A stretch of DNA of 64,000 bases from Modicisalibacter tunisiensis. GTDB lineage: Bacteria > Pseudomonadota > Gammaproteobacteria > Pseudomonadales > Halomonadaceae. This document shows, in pieces, positions 48,114 through 57,115 of this stretch; within the stretch, counting starts at the first letter, position 1, and each line of letters begins with the position of its first letter. The stretch is from assembly GCF_020148005.1 (NCBI RefSeq), contig NZ_JAGXFD010000002.1, positions 1 to 64,000 of the forward strand. Direction: 5' to 3'. The notes under the pieces are model-generated. The model was not told where the DNA came from and made no database searches. It saw nothing but the letters and a program-made list of their open reading frames with translations. The translations under genes were made by a program, and so were the position numbers.

Positions 48114-49007
48114 ATGGACACGCAAAGCCTGCAGGCCTTCGTCGCCGTCGCCGACCGGGAATCCTTCTCGCTGGCGGCCGAGGCGCTGTTTCTCACCCAG
48201 CCGGCGGTCAGCAAGCGCATCGCCGCCCTCGAGGACCAGGTCGGCTCGCGGCTGTTCGACCGCATCGGGCGGCGCGTCACCCTGACCGAGGCCGGCCGGC
48301 TGCTGCTGCCCCGGGCCCGCGAGATCCTGGTGATGGTCGACGACAGCCACCGGGCGCTGGCCAACCTGTCCGGCGATGTCGGCGGCAGCCTGACGCTGGC
48401 CACCAGCCACCATATCGGCCTGCACCGCCTGCCGCCGCTGCTCAAGACCTACACCCGGGCCCACCCGGAGGTGCGCCTGGATCTGCGCTTCCTGGACTCG
48501 GAACAGGCCTATCAGGGCGTGCTGGATGGCGAGCTGGAGCTGGCCGTGGTGACCCTGGCCCCCTCGCCCGACCCGCGACTGACCGTGGTGCCGGTATGGA
48601 TCGACACCCTGCACTTCGTCTGCGGAAAGGACCATCCCCTGGCCGGGAGCGCGTCGCTGCCGCTGAATGCCCTCACCGACCACGATGCCGTGCTGCCGGG
48701 GCCGCTGACCTTCACCCGCGGCATCGTCGTCGATACCTTTGCCCGCGAGGGGCTGCAGGTCCGCGTGGCGCTGTCGACCAACTATCTGGAAACACTGAAG
48801 ATGATGGTCGCCATCGGCCTGGGCTGGAGCGTGCTGCCGGCCTCGATGATCGACGGTGACCTGCACGTGCTGCCGATTCCGCACCGCCCCATCGAGCGGC
48901 CGCTGGGCTACCTGTTTCACAAGAGCCGCACCCTGTCCAACGCGGCTCGCTCGATGATCGCCATGCTCGACGAAGCCCGAACGCACGACGCCCGCCGACG
49001 TCGGTGA
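48114..49007 (+). CDS. LysR-family transcriptional regulator divergent from leuC
   Basis: 297 aa. N-terminal helix-turn-helix (LAAEALFLTQPAVSKRIAALEDQVGSRLFDR, about residues 22-52), then the LysR substrate domain. RBS AGGAGGAAG precedes ATG 48114. The 171-base divergent region contains AT-rich sequence around 48057-48096 with a small inverted repeat (ATTCC/GGAAT at 48082-48096). Likely regulator of leuCDB, since this arrangement is conserved in Pseudomonas and relatives; ligand unknown. Confidence 0.87.
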   Translation: MDTQSLQAFVAVADRESFSLAAEALFLTQPAVSKRIAALEDQVGSRLFDRIGRRVTLTEAGRLLLPRAREILVMVDDSHRALANLSGDVGGSLTLATSHHIGLHRLPPLLKTYTRAHPEVRLDLRFLDSEQAYQGVLDGELELAVVTLAPSPDPRLTVVPVWIDTLHFVCGKDHPLAGSASLPLNALTDHDAVLPGPLTFTRGIVVDTFAREGLQVRVALSTNYLETLKMMVAIGLGWSVLPASMIDGDLHVLPIPHRPIERPLGYLFHKSRTLSNAARSMIAMLDEARTHDARRRR

Positions 49008-49019
49008 CGGGCGGGCGTC
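48987..49019. terminator. Hairpin between convergent LysR and phaC genes
   Basis: 10-bp stem GACGCCCGCC / GGCGGGCGTC that spans the LysR stop codon; loop of 13 bases. Acts for both directions by position; no U-run. Confidence 0.5.
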
Positions 49020-49040
49020 GCGTGCTCGCTGGGCTCGGCG

Positions 49041-50879
49041 TCAGTCGTCGACGCCCTGCTCGGCCAGCACCTCGGGAATGCTCTGCCTCACGTAGCGCCC
49101 GGGCGCCGGCTCGATGGGTGCGAGCTCGCCGTCGCCGGGCAGACGGGCCGCTACCATGCGCTCGGGGTCGGCGTACTTGTTGTCGATCATCCAGGCCTGC
49201 CAGTGCGGCCACCAGGATCCCTCGTGCTGGGTGGCCCCCGCGAACCATTCCTCCGGCGTGTCCGGCAGGGAATCATTGGTCCAGTAGCCGTACTTGTTCT
49301 TGCTCGGCGGGTTGACGATCCCGGCGATGTGGCCGGATCCGCCGAGCACGAAGGTCACCGGCCCCTTGGGATACCGGGTGCCGTAGTAGGTGGAGGTCCA
49401 CTTGGCGATGTGGTCGTCGCGGGCCGACACGAAGTAGCTGGGGGTGGCGATCTTGCGCAGGTCGATGCGGACGCCGTCGAGCTCGATGCCGCCGGGCTCG
49501 ATCAGGCGGTTGTCCAGATACATGTGACGCAGGTACCAGCCATGGGTCGCCGCCGGCAGGTTGGTGCCGTCGGTGTTCCAGTAGAGCAGGTCGAAGGCGG
49601 CGGGTGTCTCGCCCTTGAGGTAGTTGTTGACGTAGAAGGACCAGAACAGGTCATTCTCGCGCAGCAGGTTGAAGCTGAAGGCCATCACCCGGCCGTCCAG
49701 ATAACCGTCGGCCTCGAGCTGGCGCTCGATGCCCTCGAGAACCGGCTCGTTGATGAACACGCCGATCTCGCCGGGATCGCTGAAGTCCTGCAGCGTGGCC
49801 ATGTAGGTTACCGAGCGGACCTTGCGGCCACGCCGGGTGCTGGTCAGGTAGGCCAGCGTGGTCGCGGCCAGGGTACCGCCCACGCAGTAGCTGAGCAGGT
49901 TCACCGACTTCTCGCCGCAGGCCTGCTCAATCGCTCCCATGGCGGCGATCGGCCCCGACTGCATGTAGTCGGCCCAGGTCAGGTCACGCTGCTCGGGCCC
50001 GGGATTGCGCCAGGAGATCAGGAACACCGTGTGGCCCTGATCCACCAGCCACTTCATCAGCGAATTGTCCTGACGAAGATCGAGGATGTAGTACTTGTTG
50101 ATCCAGGGCGGGATCACCAGCAGCGGCGTCTTGAACACCTGCTCGGTGGTGGGGGCGTACTGGATGAGCTGAATCAGCTCGTTCTCGTAGATCACCTCGC
50201 CGGGCGTGACCGCGATATTGCCGCCCACCTCGAAGGCCTCGCGATCGGTCATCGCCACGTTGACGCCCTCGGCCGAGTTGGCCAGATCGTCACGCAGCCG
50301 GGAAAGCCCATCGGCCAGGTTCTGGCCACGGGTCTCCTGGGTCAGGCGCATCACCTCGGGATTGGTGGCGATGAAGTTGCTCGGCGCCAGGGCGCTGACG
50401 ATCTGCCGGGCATAGAAGCTCAGGCTCTGCCGGCGCGACTCGGGCAGGTCATCGGTGGCGGCCAGCAGCTGATCGACATAGCGCGAGAACAGCAGGTACT
50501 GCTGCAGGACGTGGCGATAGTAGGGATCGCGCTGCCAGGCATCGTCCCGGAAGCGGCGATCCCGGGCGTCGGGCTCGACCACCGGCTCTCCCGGTTCGCC
50601 GCTCAGGTCGCCGACGGCCTGCTGCCAGAGCCGCAGCTGGTCCTGGAACCACTGCTGTTGCGTACTCTGCAGCGCATCGGGGCGCAGCGCCAGCGCCTCG
50701 ATACCAGCCAGCAGGCTGCGCTGCATGTCGCTGTACACGGCGGCCGCTGCATCGCTCGGCCAGATCCGGGTCAGCATCTCCTGCAGCAGACTGTGATAAT
50801 CCTGGCCGATGGACTCGAGCCGTGCGGCCAGCTCCGGATCGACGGACACATCCAGATCGTTGGGCAACTCCGAGGTCAT
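49041..50879 (-). CDS. phaC: Polyhydroxyalkanoate synthase (class I-like)
   Basis: 612 aa poly(3-hydroxyalkanoate) polymerase acting on granule surfaces. The catalytic Cys332 is in the lipase-like box SYCVGG, where the usual first Gly is Ser; the Asp and His of the triad are in VSARDDHIAKW and LGGSGHIAGIVNPP. Other family hallmarks: PPWINKYYILDL, LISWRNPG. The phasin gene is directly upstream (127-base gap). Start ATG 50879 follows AAGGAGGGG; an upstream in-frame alternative at 50930 has no good ribosome site. Confidence 0.95.
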   Translation of the reverse strand: MTSELPNDLDVSVDPELAARLESIGQDYHSLLQEMLTRIWPSDAAAAVYSDMQRSLLAGIEALALRPDALQSTQQQWFQDQLRLWQQAVGDLSGEPGEPVVEPDARDRRFRDDAWQRDPYYRHVLQQYLLFSRYVDQLLAATDDLPESRRQSLSFYARQIVSALAPSNFIATNPEVMRLTQETRGQNLADGLSRLRDDLANSAEGVNVAMTDREAFEVGGNIAVTPGEVIYENELIQLIQYAPTTEQVFKTPLLVIPPWINKYYILDLRQDNSLMKWLVDQGHTVFLISWRNPGPEQRDLTWADYMQSGPIAAMGAIEQACGEKSVNLLSYCVGGTLAATTLAYLTSTRRGRKVRSVTYMATLQDFSDPGEIGVFINEPVLEGIERQLEADGYLDGRVMAFSFNLLRENDLFWSFYVNNYLKGETPAAFDLLYWNTDGTNLPAATHGWYLRHMYLDNRLIEPGGIELDGVRIDLRKIATPSYFVSARDDHIAKWTSTYYGTRYPKGPVTFVLGGSGHIAGIVNPPSKNKYGYWTNDSLPDTPEEWFAGATQHEGSWWPHWQAWMIDNKYADPERMVAARLPGDGELAPIEPAPGRYVRQSIPEVLAEQGVDD

Positions 50880-51006
50880 AGCCCCTCCTTCGACACCCTC
50901 ACCCCACGCTGACGACCCGGCTACCGCCATGAGCGGTACCCGAGTCGCCGTCTTCCTCTACCCGCTCCACTCGGACCGGGCAAGACATTTCATGTACGCC
51001 GACAGG

Positions 51007-51540
51007 TCAGCTCGACTTGCCGCGCGAGGCCTGACTGCTGGACCGGGCCGGCTGGGCACTGTCCTTTTCCTTCTCCTTGCCGGCTGTCGCAGAGGCGCCC
51101 GTCGACTGTCCGGCGGCCTGACCTGTCGTCTTCTCGGCAGCCTGGGTGGCCTGGCCTGCCGCCTTCTCGGCGGTCTGCGTGGCCTGGTCTGCGGCTTCCG
51201 TGGCCGCCGCGGAGAGTTCGCCGAAGGCGGACTCGAGCTGCGAGCGGAACGTCAGGCTCAGCTCGGTCATCGCCCGGGCGTCCTCGATCATCTGCCGGGA
51301 CAGCTCGTTCATCAGTTCGGCCTGACGCGCGGCGAAGTCACGCATGTCGTCGGCGTTCTGCACGTCCGCCGCCGCCCGCATGCGCTCGGTGCCCATCTGG
51401 GTATAGCGCTTCATGGACTCGAGCTGCTGCTGGGTCAGCTTTTCCAGGTTGTTCAGCATCAGCCCGTTGAGCTTGCGCATGGGCTCGAACAGGCGTTGTG
51501 TCTGGTCGGTGAAGGCATCGAACATCGGATCCTGTGGCAT
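51007..51540 (-). CDS. phaP: Phasin family protein
   Basis: 177 aa, alpha-helical PHA granule-surface protein. The N-terminal amphipathic part (FEPMRKLNGLMLNNLEKLTQQQLESMKRYTQMG, about residues 18-50) is the phasin domain; the C-terminal ~60 residues are a low-complexity Ala/Thr/Gln/Lys-rich tail with repeats of TAEKAAGQATQ type, like the flexible tails of other phasins. Immediately upstream of phaC. A TGCAGT/ACTGCA inverted repeat lies 54 bases upstream of the start. Start ATG 51540 follows GGGAGGAA. Confidence 0.9.
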   Translation of the reverse strand: MPQDPMFDAFTDQTQRLFEPMRKLNGLMLNNLEKLTQQQLESMKRYTQMGTERMRAAADVQNADDMRDFAARQAELMNELSRQMIEDARAMTELSLTFRSQLESAFGELSAAATEAADQATQTAEKAAGQATQAAEKTTGQAAGQSTGASATAGKEKEKDSAQPARSSSQASRGKSS

Positions 51541-51593
51541 CACGCATTCCTCCCTTTGGAAACGGCGTGGAGATGACAATAGCGCACTTTTGC

Positions 51594-51615
51594 TGCAGTG
51601 CAAAAAAATACTGCA
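51594..51615. promoter_or_regulatory. TGCAGT/ACTGCA inverted repeat upstream of phaP
   Basis: TGCAGT (51594-51599) and ACTGCA (51610-51615) flank an A-rich 10-base spacer. TGC-rich palindromes are known targets of the PHA regulator PhaR in other bacteria; no phaR gene is in the window. Confidence 0.45.
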
Positions 51616-51645
51616 CCGCGCCCTGTCCGGCAACCGCTTGCCGAA

Positions 51646-52014
51646 TCACTCCTTGGGGCGGCGAGACTGACGCGAGGTGGCCCGGGCGCTGCCTTCCTTC
51701 TCCCGGGACGGCTCCCGGGACGATGCGGCACTCTCGTCCCCCGACGACCCCGCGGACTCGGGGCGCGCGCTGCCGGCGCGACGCAGCAGGTCGAGCATCA
51801 TCTGCTGGTAGTTGCCGAAATGGCTCATCCCCTGAGTCACCCCCTGCTGGAAGAAGGGCTGCATCAGGCTCCAGGGATCGTAGCCATCGACCCCGGCTTC
51901 CATCTGCTCCTGAATGCGCGCGAGCATCTCGCGCTGAAAGGCATCGACATCGGGCAGCCCCAGCGCCTGGCGAAACTCGGCGGGGGTCAGGTCGAATTCG
52001 ACATTGATCTTCAT
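51646..52014 (-). CDS. DUF6489-type small protein associated with PHA genes
   Basis: 122 aa. N-terminal half matches a small conserved family: MKINVEFDLTPAEFRQALGLPDVDAFQREML, then QPFFQQGVTQGMSHFGNYQQMMLDLL; the last 45 residues are Ser/Arg/Glu-rich and disordered. Function unknown; the phasin and PHA synthase genes downstream on the same strand suggest a link to granules. Start ATG 52014 where similarity begins. Confidence 0.75.
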   Translation of the reverse strand: MKINVEFDLTPAEFRQALGLPDVDAFQREMLARIQEQMEAGVDGYDPWSLMQPFFQQGVTQGMSHFGNYQQMMLDLLRRAGSARPESAGSSGDESAASSREPSREKEGSARATSRQSRRPKE

Positions 52015-52113
52015 GGCATGACTCGGTCGCTTCGGATTGCCCTGAGTGTAGCAGGCTCGCCACGGCGGTTGGCGCGCGACCGAATGGCGTATAACGGGAA
52101 GAGGGTCGGGAGC

Positions 52114-52137
52114 GGACCCGGTCGCACGACCGGGTCC
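52114..52137 (-). terminator. Terminator-like hairpin after aroC
   Basis: 10-bp stem GGACCCGGTC / GACCGGGTCC with a GCAC loop (11 bp counting the flanking C-G pair), 9 bases downstream of the aroC stop on the minus strand. No U-run. Confidence 0.6.
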
Positions 52138-52146
52138 GGCCATCGT

Positions 52147-53232
52147 TCAGCGCAGGCGGGGGGTGGCGACCTCGACATCCAGGTTCTGGGCCCGATGGCG
52201 CAGCAGGTGATCCATCAGCGTCAGAGCCATCATCGCCTCGGCGATCGGCGTGGCGCGAATCCCCACACAGGGATCGTGGCGCCCCTTGGTGACCACCTCG
52301 ACGGGATTGCCGTCGACATCGATCGAGCGGCCGGGCACGGTGATGCTCGAGGTGGGCTTGAGCGCGAGATGAGCGATCAGCGTCTGCCCCGAGCTGATGC
52401 CGCCCAGCACCCCGCCGGCGTGGTTGGAGAGAAAGCCCCCGGGAGTCATCTCGTCGCGATGCTCGCTGCCGCGCTGGCTGACCGAGGCGAAGCCGTCGCC
52501 GAACTCGACCCCCTTGACGGCGTTGATGCTCATCAACCCGTGGGCCAGCTCCGCGTCCAGGCGATCGAACACCGGCTCGCCGAGCCCCACCGGCACCCCT
52601 TCGGCGACCACGCTGATCCGCGCGCCCACCGAGTCCTGGTCACGACGCAGCTGGTCCATGAAGGCCTCGAGCTCGGGCACCCGTTCCGGGTCCGGGCAGA
52701 AGAAGGCGTTGTCATCGACGGCCTCCCAGCTCTTGAAGTCGAGGGTGATGGGGCCGAGCTGGCTCATGTAGCCACGCACCACGATCCCCCGGCTGGCCAG
52801 GTACTTCCTGGCGATGGCCCCGGCGGCGACGCGCATCGCCGTCTCGCGGGCGCTGGAGCGGCCACCGCCCCGGTAGTCGCGCCGGCCGTACTTGTGATGG
52901 TAGGTGTAGTCGGCGTGGGCCGGGCGAAAGCGATCCTTGATCTCGGAGTAGTCCCTGGAACGCTGGTCGGTATTCTCGATCAGCAGGCCGATCGCCGTGC
53001 CGGTGGTCTCGCCGTCGAAGACCCCGGAGAGGATGCGCACCTGATCCGGCTCGCGACGCTGGGTGGTATGGCGCGACGTGCCCGGCCGCCGGCGATCGAG
53101 GTCGCGCTGCAGGTCGGCCTCGCTGAGGGGCAGGCCCGGCGGGCAGCCGTCGACGATCGCGCCCAGCGCCGGGCCGTGGCTTTCGCCGAAGGTGGTGACG
53201 GTAAACAGCTTGCCGTAGGTGTTGCCGGACAT
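52147..53232 (-). CDS. aroC: Chorismate synthase
   Basis: 361 aa FMN-dependent last enzyme of the shikimate pathway. Motifs: [18 protein letters not shown] near the N-terminus, [21 protein letters not shown] (about residues 115-140) and the [17 protein letters not shown] near the end. Part of the conserved prmB-aroC pair (20-base gap). Confidence 0.97.
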   Translation of the reverse strand: MSGNTYGKLFTVTTFGESHGPALGAIVDGCPPGLPLSEADLQRDLDRRRPGTSRHTTQRREPDQVRILSGVFDGETTGTAIGLLIENTDQRSRDYSEIKDRFRPAHADYTYHHKYGRRDYRGGGRSSARETAMRVAAGAIARKYLASRGIVVRGYMSQLGPITLDFKSWEAVDDNAFFCPDPERVPELEAFMDQLRRDQDSVGARISVVAEGVPVGLGEPVFDRLDAELAHGLMSINAVKGVEFGDGFASVSQRGSEHRDEMTPGGFLSNHAGGVLGGISSGQTLIAHLALKPTSSITVPGRSIDVDGNPVEVVTKGRHDPCVGIRATPIAEAMMALTLMDHLLRHRAQNLDVEVATPRLR

Positions 53233-53252
53233 TCAGCGTTCCTCGCAATCGA

Positions 53253-54206
53253 TCAGACGAAACAGGCGGCGTGGTCGTCGAGTTCCCGGGCGGTCAGCGC
53301 GAACACGCCGTGCCCGCCCCGCTCGAACTCCAGCCACAGAAACGGCACCTCGGGATAGGCGGCCTCGAGGTGCGCATCGGAGTTGCCCACCTCGACGATC
53401 AGCACGCCCTCGTCGGTGAGATGCTCCCGCGCCTCGCGCAGCAGACGACGCACGATGTCCAGGCCATCCGTGCCGGCGCCCAGCGCCAGGGCGGGTTCAT
53501 GCCGGAACTCGGCGGGCATGGCGGCCAGATCGCGGGCATCCACATAGGGCGGGTTGGCGACGATCAGGTCGTAGCGCTGCCCGGCCAGGCCCTCGAACAG
53601 GTCCGAGGCCACGGCGCGCACCCGCGCGCCCACGTCGTGACGGGTGATGTTGACCTTGGCCACGGCCAGCGCCTCGGGGCTGATGTCGGCCAGGTCGACC
53701 TCGGCGGTCGGCAGGTGCAGCGCGGTGGCGATGCCGATGCAGCCCGACCCGGTGCACAGATCCAGCACCCGTGCCGGCGGCTGCTCGGGGAACCAGGCCG
53801 CGAAGTCGTGCTCGATCAGCTCGGCGATCGGCGAGCGCGGAATCAGCACGCGCTCGTCCACCGTGAAGGGGTAGCCGGCGAAGAACGCCTCGCCCAGCAG
53901 GTAGGGCAAGGGCGTGCGGGTCTCGATGCGCGAACGCACCAGCGCCACGATCCGCGCCCGCTCCACGTCCAGCAGCCGGGCGTCGAGGACCGCGGGATCG
54001 ACATCCCAGGGCAGGTGCAGCGCCCCCAGCACCAGCGCCACCGCCTCGTCCCAGGCACTGGCCGTGCCATGACCGAAATGCAGCCGGCCGACATGAAACT
54101 CGCTGGTCGCCCAGCGCAGGCAGTCGCGCAGGGTCAGCAGCTGGTCGGCCAGGCGCTGGTCGTCCAGCGTCAGGGTGGAAGCGGCGGGGAGCGGGGAAAC
54201 AGCCAC
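53253..54206 (-). CDS. prmB: 50S ribosomal protein L3 glutamine N5-methyltransferase
   Basis: 317 aa class I SAM methyltransferase of the HemK/PrmB family. SAM motif [16 protein letters not shown] in the middle and catalytic [10 protein letters not shown]. The long N-terminal helical domain (about 120 residues) and the position before aroC, with divergent smrB, identify PrmB rather than PrmC. Confidence 0.93.
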   Translation of the reverse strand: MAVSPLPAASTLTLDDQRLADQLLTLRDCLRWATSEFHVGRLHFGHGTASAWDEAVALVLGALHLPWDVDPAVLDARLLDVERARIVALVRSRIETRTPLPYLLGEAFFAGYPFTVDERVLIPRSPIAELIEHDFAAWFPEQPPARVLDLCTGSGCIGIATALHLPTAEVDLADISPEALAVAKVNITRHDVGARVRAVASDLFEGLAGQRYDLIVANPPYVDARDLAAMPAEFRHEPALALGAGTDGLDIVRRLLREAREHLTDEGVLIVEVGNSDAHLEAAYPEVPFLWLEFERGGHGVFALTARELDDHAACFV

Positions 54207-54342
54207 GGAATAGAACCTGTCGGGGTGCCAAGAGTGAACGGCGATTGTAACCGCCCGCCGGCGCGCTTCACAGTCGCGTGTCAGCCGCTATACTGGAGCG
54301 CCGTTCGAGCAACCGTTCCCCCGGCTGGAAAGAGAGGGTCGC

Positions 54343-54915
54343 ATGAGCCGTCGACGCGGCACGCCAGATGAAGAGGTATCGCTGTTTCGCCAGGCCCTGC
54401 AGGAGGCCGGTGTCCAGCGCCTGTTCAGCGATCGCGCCGACCCCGGCACGCCGCGTCGCGACGATCCGCAACGGCTGGCCGCGCGCCGCGATGCCGCCGT
54501 CTCCGCCGCGACCGATGCCGGCCACAGCCGCACCAGCGACGGGCGCGTGGAGCCGCTGCGCCCCAGCACGCCGCTCGACTTCGCCGTGCCCGACCTGCCC
54601 TACCGCACCCACAGTGCCCTGAAACGCGGCCGCATCGCCTGGGAAGCCGGCCTCGACCTGCACGGCTACACGCTCGAGGAGGCCCGGGCACAGCTCGAGC
54701 AGTTCCTCCACGATGCCCGCCATCAGCGGCAGCGCTGCGTGCTGGTGGTCCACGGCAAGGCCTGGACCGGCATGGCCGACTACCCGGTGATCAAGAGCCA
54801 CGTCAACGCCTGGCTGCGCGAGTGGCCGAGCGTGCTGGCATTCTGCTCGGCCACCGATGCCGACGGCGGCACCGGCGCGGTCTATGTCCTGCTGCGCCGC
54901 CGCGGCGGCGAGTGA
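54343..54915 (+). CDS. smrB: Smr-domain endonuclease SmrB-like
   Basis: 190 aa. C-terminal Smr domain with GLDLHGYTLEEARAQLEQFL and VLVVHGKAWTG (conserved DLHG and HGKG-like motifs). SmrB cleaves mRNA at collided ribosomes. N-terminal half is a basic linker. Divergent from prmB (137-base gap). In this copy the usual HGKG reads HGKA, a conservative deviation to note. Confidence 0.88.
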   Translation: MSRRRGTPDEEVSLFRQALQEAGVQRLFSDRADPGTPRRDDPQRLAARRDAAVSAATDAGHSRTSDGRVEPLRPSTPLDFAVPDLPYRTHSALKRGRIAWEAGLDLHGYTLEEARAQLEQFLHDARHQRQRCVLVVHGKAWTGMADYPVIKSHVNAWLREWPSVLAFCSATDADGGTGAVYVLLRRRGGE

Positions 54916-54921
54916 TCGCCG

Positions 54922-55956
54922 TCAGTTGGCCGGCTTGCCGGTGGGCGGCTCGCTGACCATCACCTGCCCGCCCTGGGCATGTCCGTAGCCGGGGCGTTCG
55001 TAGCGATCCAGCGCCTGGGCAGCCAGATGCCGCCCCAGACAGATCAGCGCATTGGCACGATGAAACTCGTAGGCGCCGCAGACCGTCTTGGGAATCTCCA
55101 CCAGCACGTCCGGCGGGTAGCCGGCCACCTTGTACTTGGCCAGCGCCGCCTGGGTGATCTCGAAGGAGGTGAGCATGATATCGAGCTTGCCCCAGGCCCG
55201 CACGCTGTCGCGTCCCGGCGGCGCCTTCTCCTCGTCCCAGCTCGCTTCGCTGCCATTGCCGTTGCCGAACATCTTCTGGGCCCGGTCGCGCACGCCGTTG
55301 AACCACTCGCCGAGCCCCCGGCCCTCGGCCTCCAGCCGCGCCTCGCGCTCGCGTTCCTCGGCCGCCTCGTCGTCGGGCAGCAGCTCCTCGAGCGAGACGG
55401 GCTGGTGGGTCTGCGCCGTGGCATTGACCGCCAGGATCAGGTCGGCGTGCGAGGCCACGGTGGGAATGATCGGCAACGGATTGAGCAGCCCGCCGTCGAC
55501 CAGCACCTGGTCGCCCTGATGCACGGGGGTGATCAGGCCGGGCACGGCCATGGAGGCACGGATCGCCCGCAGCAGCGAGCCCGTCTGGAACCAGACCTCG
55601 CGCTGACGCTTCAGGTCGGTGGCCACCGCGGTGAAGGGAATCGGCAGGTCCTCGATCTCGCGCTCGCCGATCAGGCCGCCGAGCCGGGCCATCACCTTGC
55701 TGGCCCGCATCGCGCCCATCGGGCTCCAGGTCACGTCCACCAGGCGCAGCACGTCGAAGTAGTCCAGCTGAGTGACCCATTCCCGATACCCCTCCAGCTG
55801 ACCGGCCGCATGGACGCCACCGATCACCGCGCCCATCGAGCAGCCGGCGATGGCCACGATCTCGTAGCCGCGCCGTTCCAGCTCGTCGATGACGCCGATA
55901 TGCGCATAGCCCCGGGCGCCTCCGCTGCCCAGCACCAGTGCGACACGCTTGCTCAT
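54922..55956 (-). CDS. Patatin-like phospholipase (RssA-type)
   Basis: 344 aa. Oxyanion hole GSGGARGYAHIGV (residues 10-22), nucleophile Ser40 in the GCSMG elbow and catalytic Asp in VDGGLLNPLP. A positively and negatively charged insertion rich in Glu/Arg/Asp (about 200-245) lies before the C-terminal third. The start ATG 55956 begins the RssA-like match; no signal peptide. The alpha/beta hydrolase gene lies 20 bases upstream. The natural lipid substrate is unknown. Confidence 0.87.
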   Translation of the reverse strand: MSKRVALVLGSGGARGYAHIGVIDELERRGYEIVAIAGCSMGAVIGGVHAAGQLEGYREWVTQLDYFDVLRLVDVTWSPMGAMRASKVMARLGGLIGEREIEDLPIPFTAVATDLKRQREVWFQTGSLLRAIRASMAVPGLITPVHQGDQVLVDGGLLNPLPIIPTVASHADLILAVNATAQTHQPVSLEELLPDDEAAEEREREARLEAEGRGLGEWFNGVRDRAQKMFGNGNGSEASWDEEKAPPGRDSVRAWGKLDIMLTSFEITQAALAKYKVAGYPPDVLVEIPKTVCGAYEFHRANALICLGRHLAAQALDRYERPGYGHAQGGQVMVSEPPTGKPAN

Positions 55957-55976
55957 GACCGCCTCCTGCCAGCTGC

Positions 55977-56843
55977 TCAGGGCGACGCCACGATCGAGTC
56001 GATGATGGCCGCGGCGACGGCATCGACTCGCTCCGGCTCCAGGTGCAGGTGATGGCCGCCCGGCATCACGCACCGTGTCAGGCTCGTCACGGCCTCCCGC
56101 GCCCGGCGCGCGAAGGCCCGCTCCGCCAGTATGCCGCGATCGCCCTCGATCAGCAGCACCGGCGCCTCGATGCTCGCCAGCAGCCCCAGCGCCTGCCCGG
56201 GACTGAAGCGCACCAGCGAGGGGCGCATCAGCCGTGAATCGGTGCGCAGCCGATAGCCGCCCTCGGTCAGCGGCGCCAGATTGCGCGCGACCAGCGGCTG
56301 CGCCGTCGCCGCATCGATGGGCGTCACGCCGCCGGCGACCCGTGCCGCCACGGCCTCGTCGAGTCCGGCGTAGGCGGGCACGCCCCGGGGCGGCCGGCGA
56401 TGCCCCAGCAGCCCGCGACGCAACTGGTCGGCGGTGGCCTCGTCCGGCGTGGTCAGGGTGCCCAGGCCATCGAGCAGGATCAGCCGCGTGACCTTCTCGG
56501 GCAGGGCCGCCGCCATCAGCCCGGCGACCCCGGCCCCCATGGAATGCCCGACCAGCACGGCGGACTCGAGCGTCAGATCGGCCATGGCATCGAGCACATC
56601 GTGCAGGTAGTCCCAGATGGCATAGTCGCTCCCCGCCGGGTGATGGCGGGAGTGGCCGTGCCCGGAGAAGTCGAGGGCGACGAGCCGGATGTCCAAGGCC
56701 TCGGCCAGGCGAGGGGCGAGCCGCGTGAAACTGGCCGCATTGTCCAGCCAGCCATGCAGGGCCAGCCACACGGGCGCGCCGTCGCGACCCCAGCTCAACG
56801 CCGCCAGGCGGCCGTCGGCCAGACTCAATTCCTCGCAGATCAT
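55977..56843 (-). CDS. Alpha/beta-fold hydrolase
   Basis: 288 aa. Catalytic nucleophile Ser101 in VGHSMGAG, the oxyanion segment LHGWLDNAASF, and the C-terminal MPGGHHLHLEPERV with catalytic His. A lipase/esterase-type family member of unknown substrate. Probably cotranscribed with the patatin-like gene. Confidence 0.85.
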   Translation of the reverse strand: MICEELSLADGRLAALSWGRDGAPVWLALHGWLDNAASFTRLAPRLAEALDIRLVALDFSGHGHSRHHPAGSDYAIWDYLHDVLDAMADLTLESAVLVGHSMGAGVAGLMAAALPEKVTRLILLDGLGTLTTPDEATADQLRRGLLGHRRPPRGVPAYAGLDEAVAARVAGGVTPIDAATAQPLVARNLAPLTEGGYRLRTDSRLMRPSLVRFSPGQALGLLASIEAPVLLIEGDRGILAERAFARRAREAVTSLTRCVMPGGHHLHLEPERVDAVAAAIIDSIVASP

Positions 56844-57008
56844 GGCATTCTCTCAGTCGGCAGTACACGATCGTCGAGGCCGCGTCACGCCGCTGGAAAG
56901 CGCTGGTGACGGGCGTCGACTGGGTTTAGCAGGCTATCGGGTTTATCATGGGCATGCCAGCGCACGCGCCGGCCCCTCGTCGTTTTCGCATCCACCCAGG
57001 AGTGCATC

Positions 57009-57104
57009 GTGCCCCGAGCCCCCCGCCCTACCCGCCTGCGCAATACCCTGTTCATCGCCACCGTCACGGCAGCCCTGATCGTCGGCTTCTGGCTGGTTCG
57101 CTAG
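57009..57104 (+). CDS. Very small predicted single-span membrane protein (31 aa)
   Basis: GTG-initiated ORF with a good AGGAG (56998-57002) 6 bases upstream and a stop 11 bases before the AEC transporter start. Translation: a basic N-terminus (MPRAPRPTRLRNTL) then one hydrophobic helix (FIATVTAALIVGFWLV) ending in Arg, so orientation inside-to-outside is predicted. No family recognised. Spacing and RBS favour a translated leader or small membrane peptide coupled to the AEC gene. Confidence 0.5.
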   Translation: MPRAPRPTRLRNTLFIATVTAALIVGFWLVR

Positions 57105-57115
57105 GAGGCGGCTCG

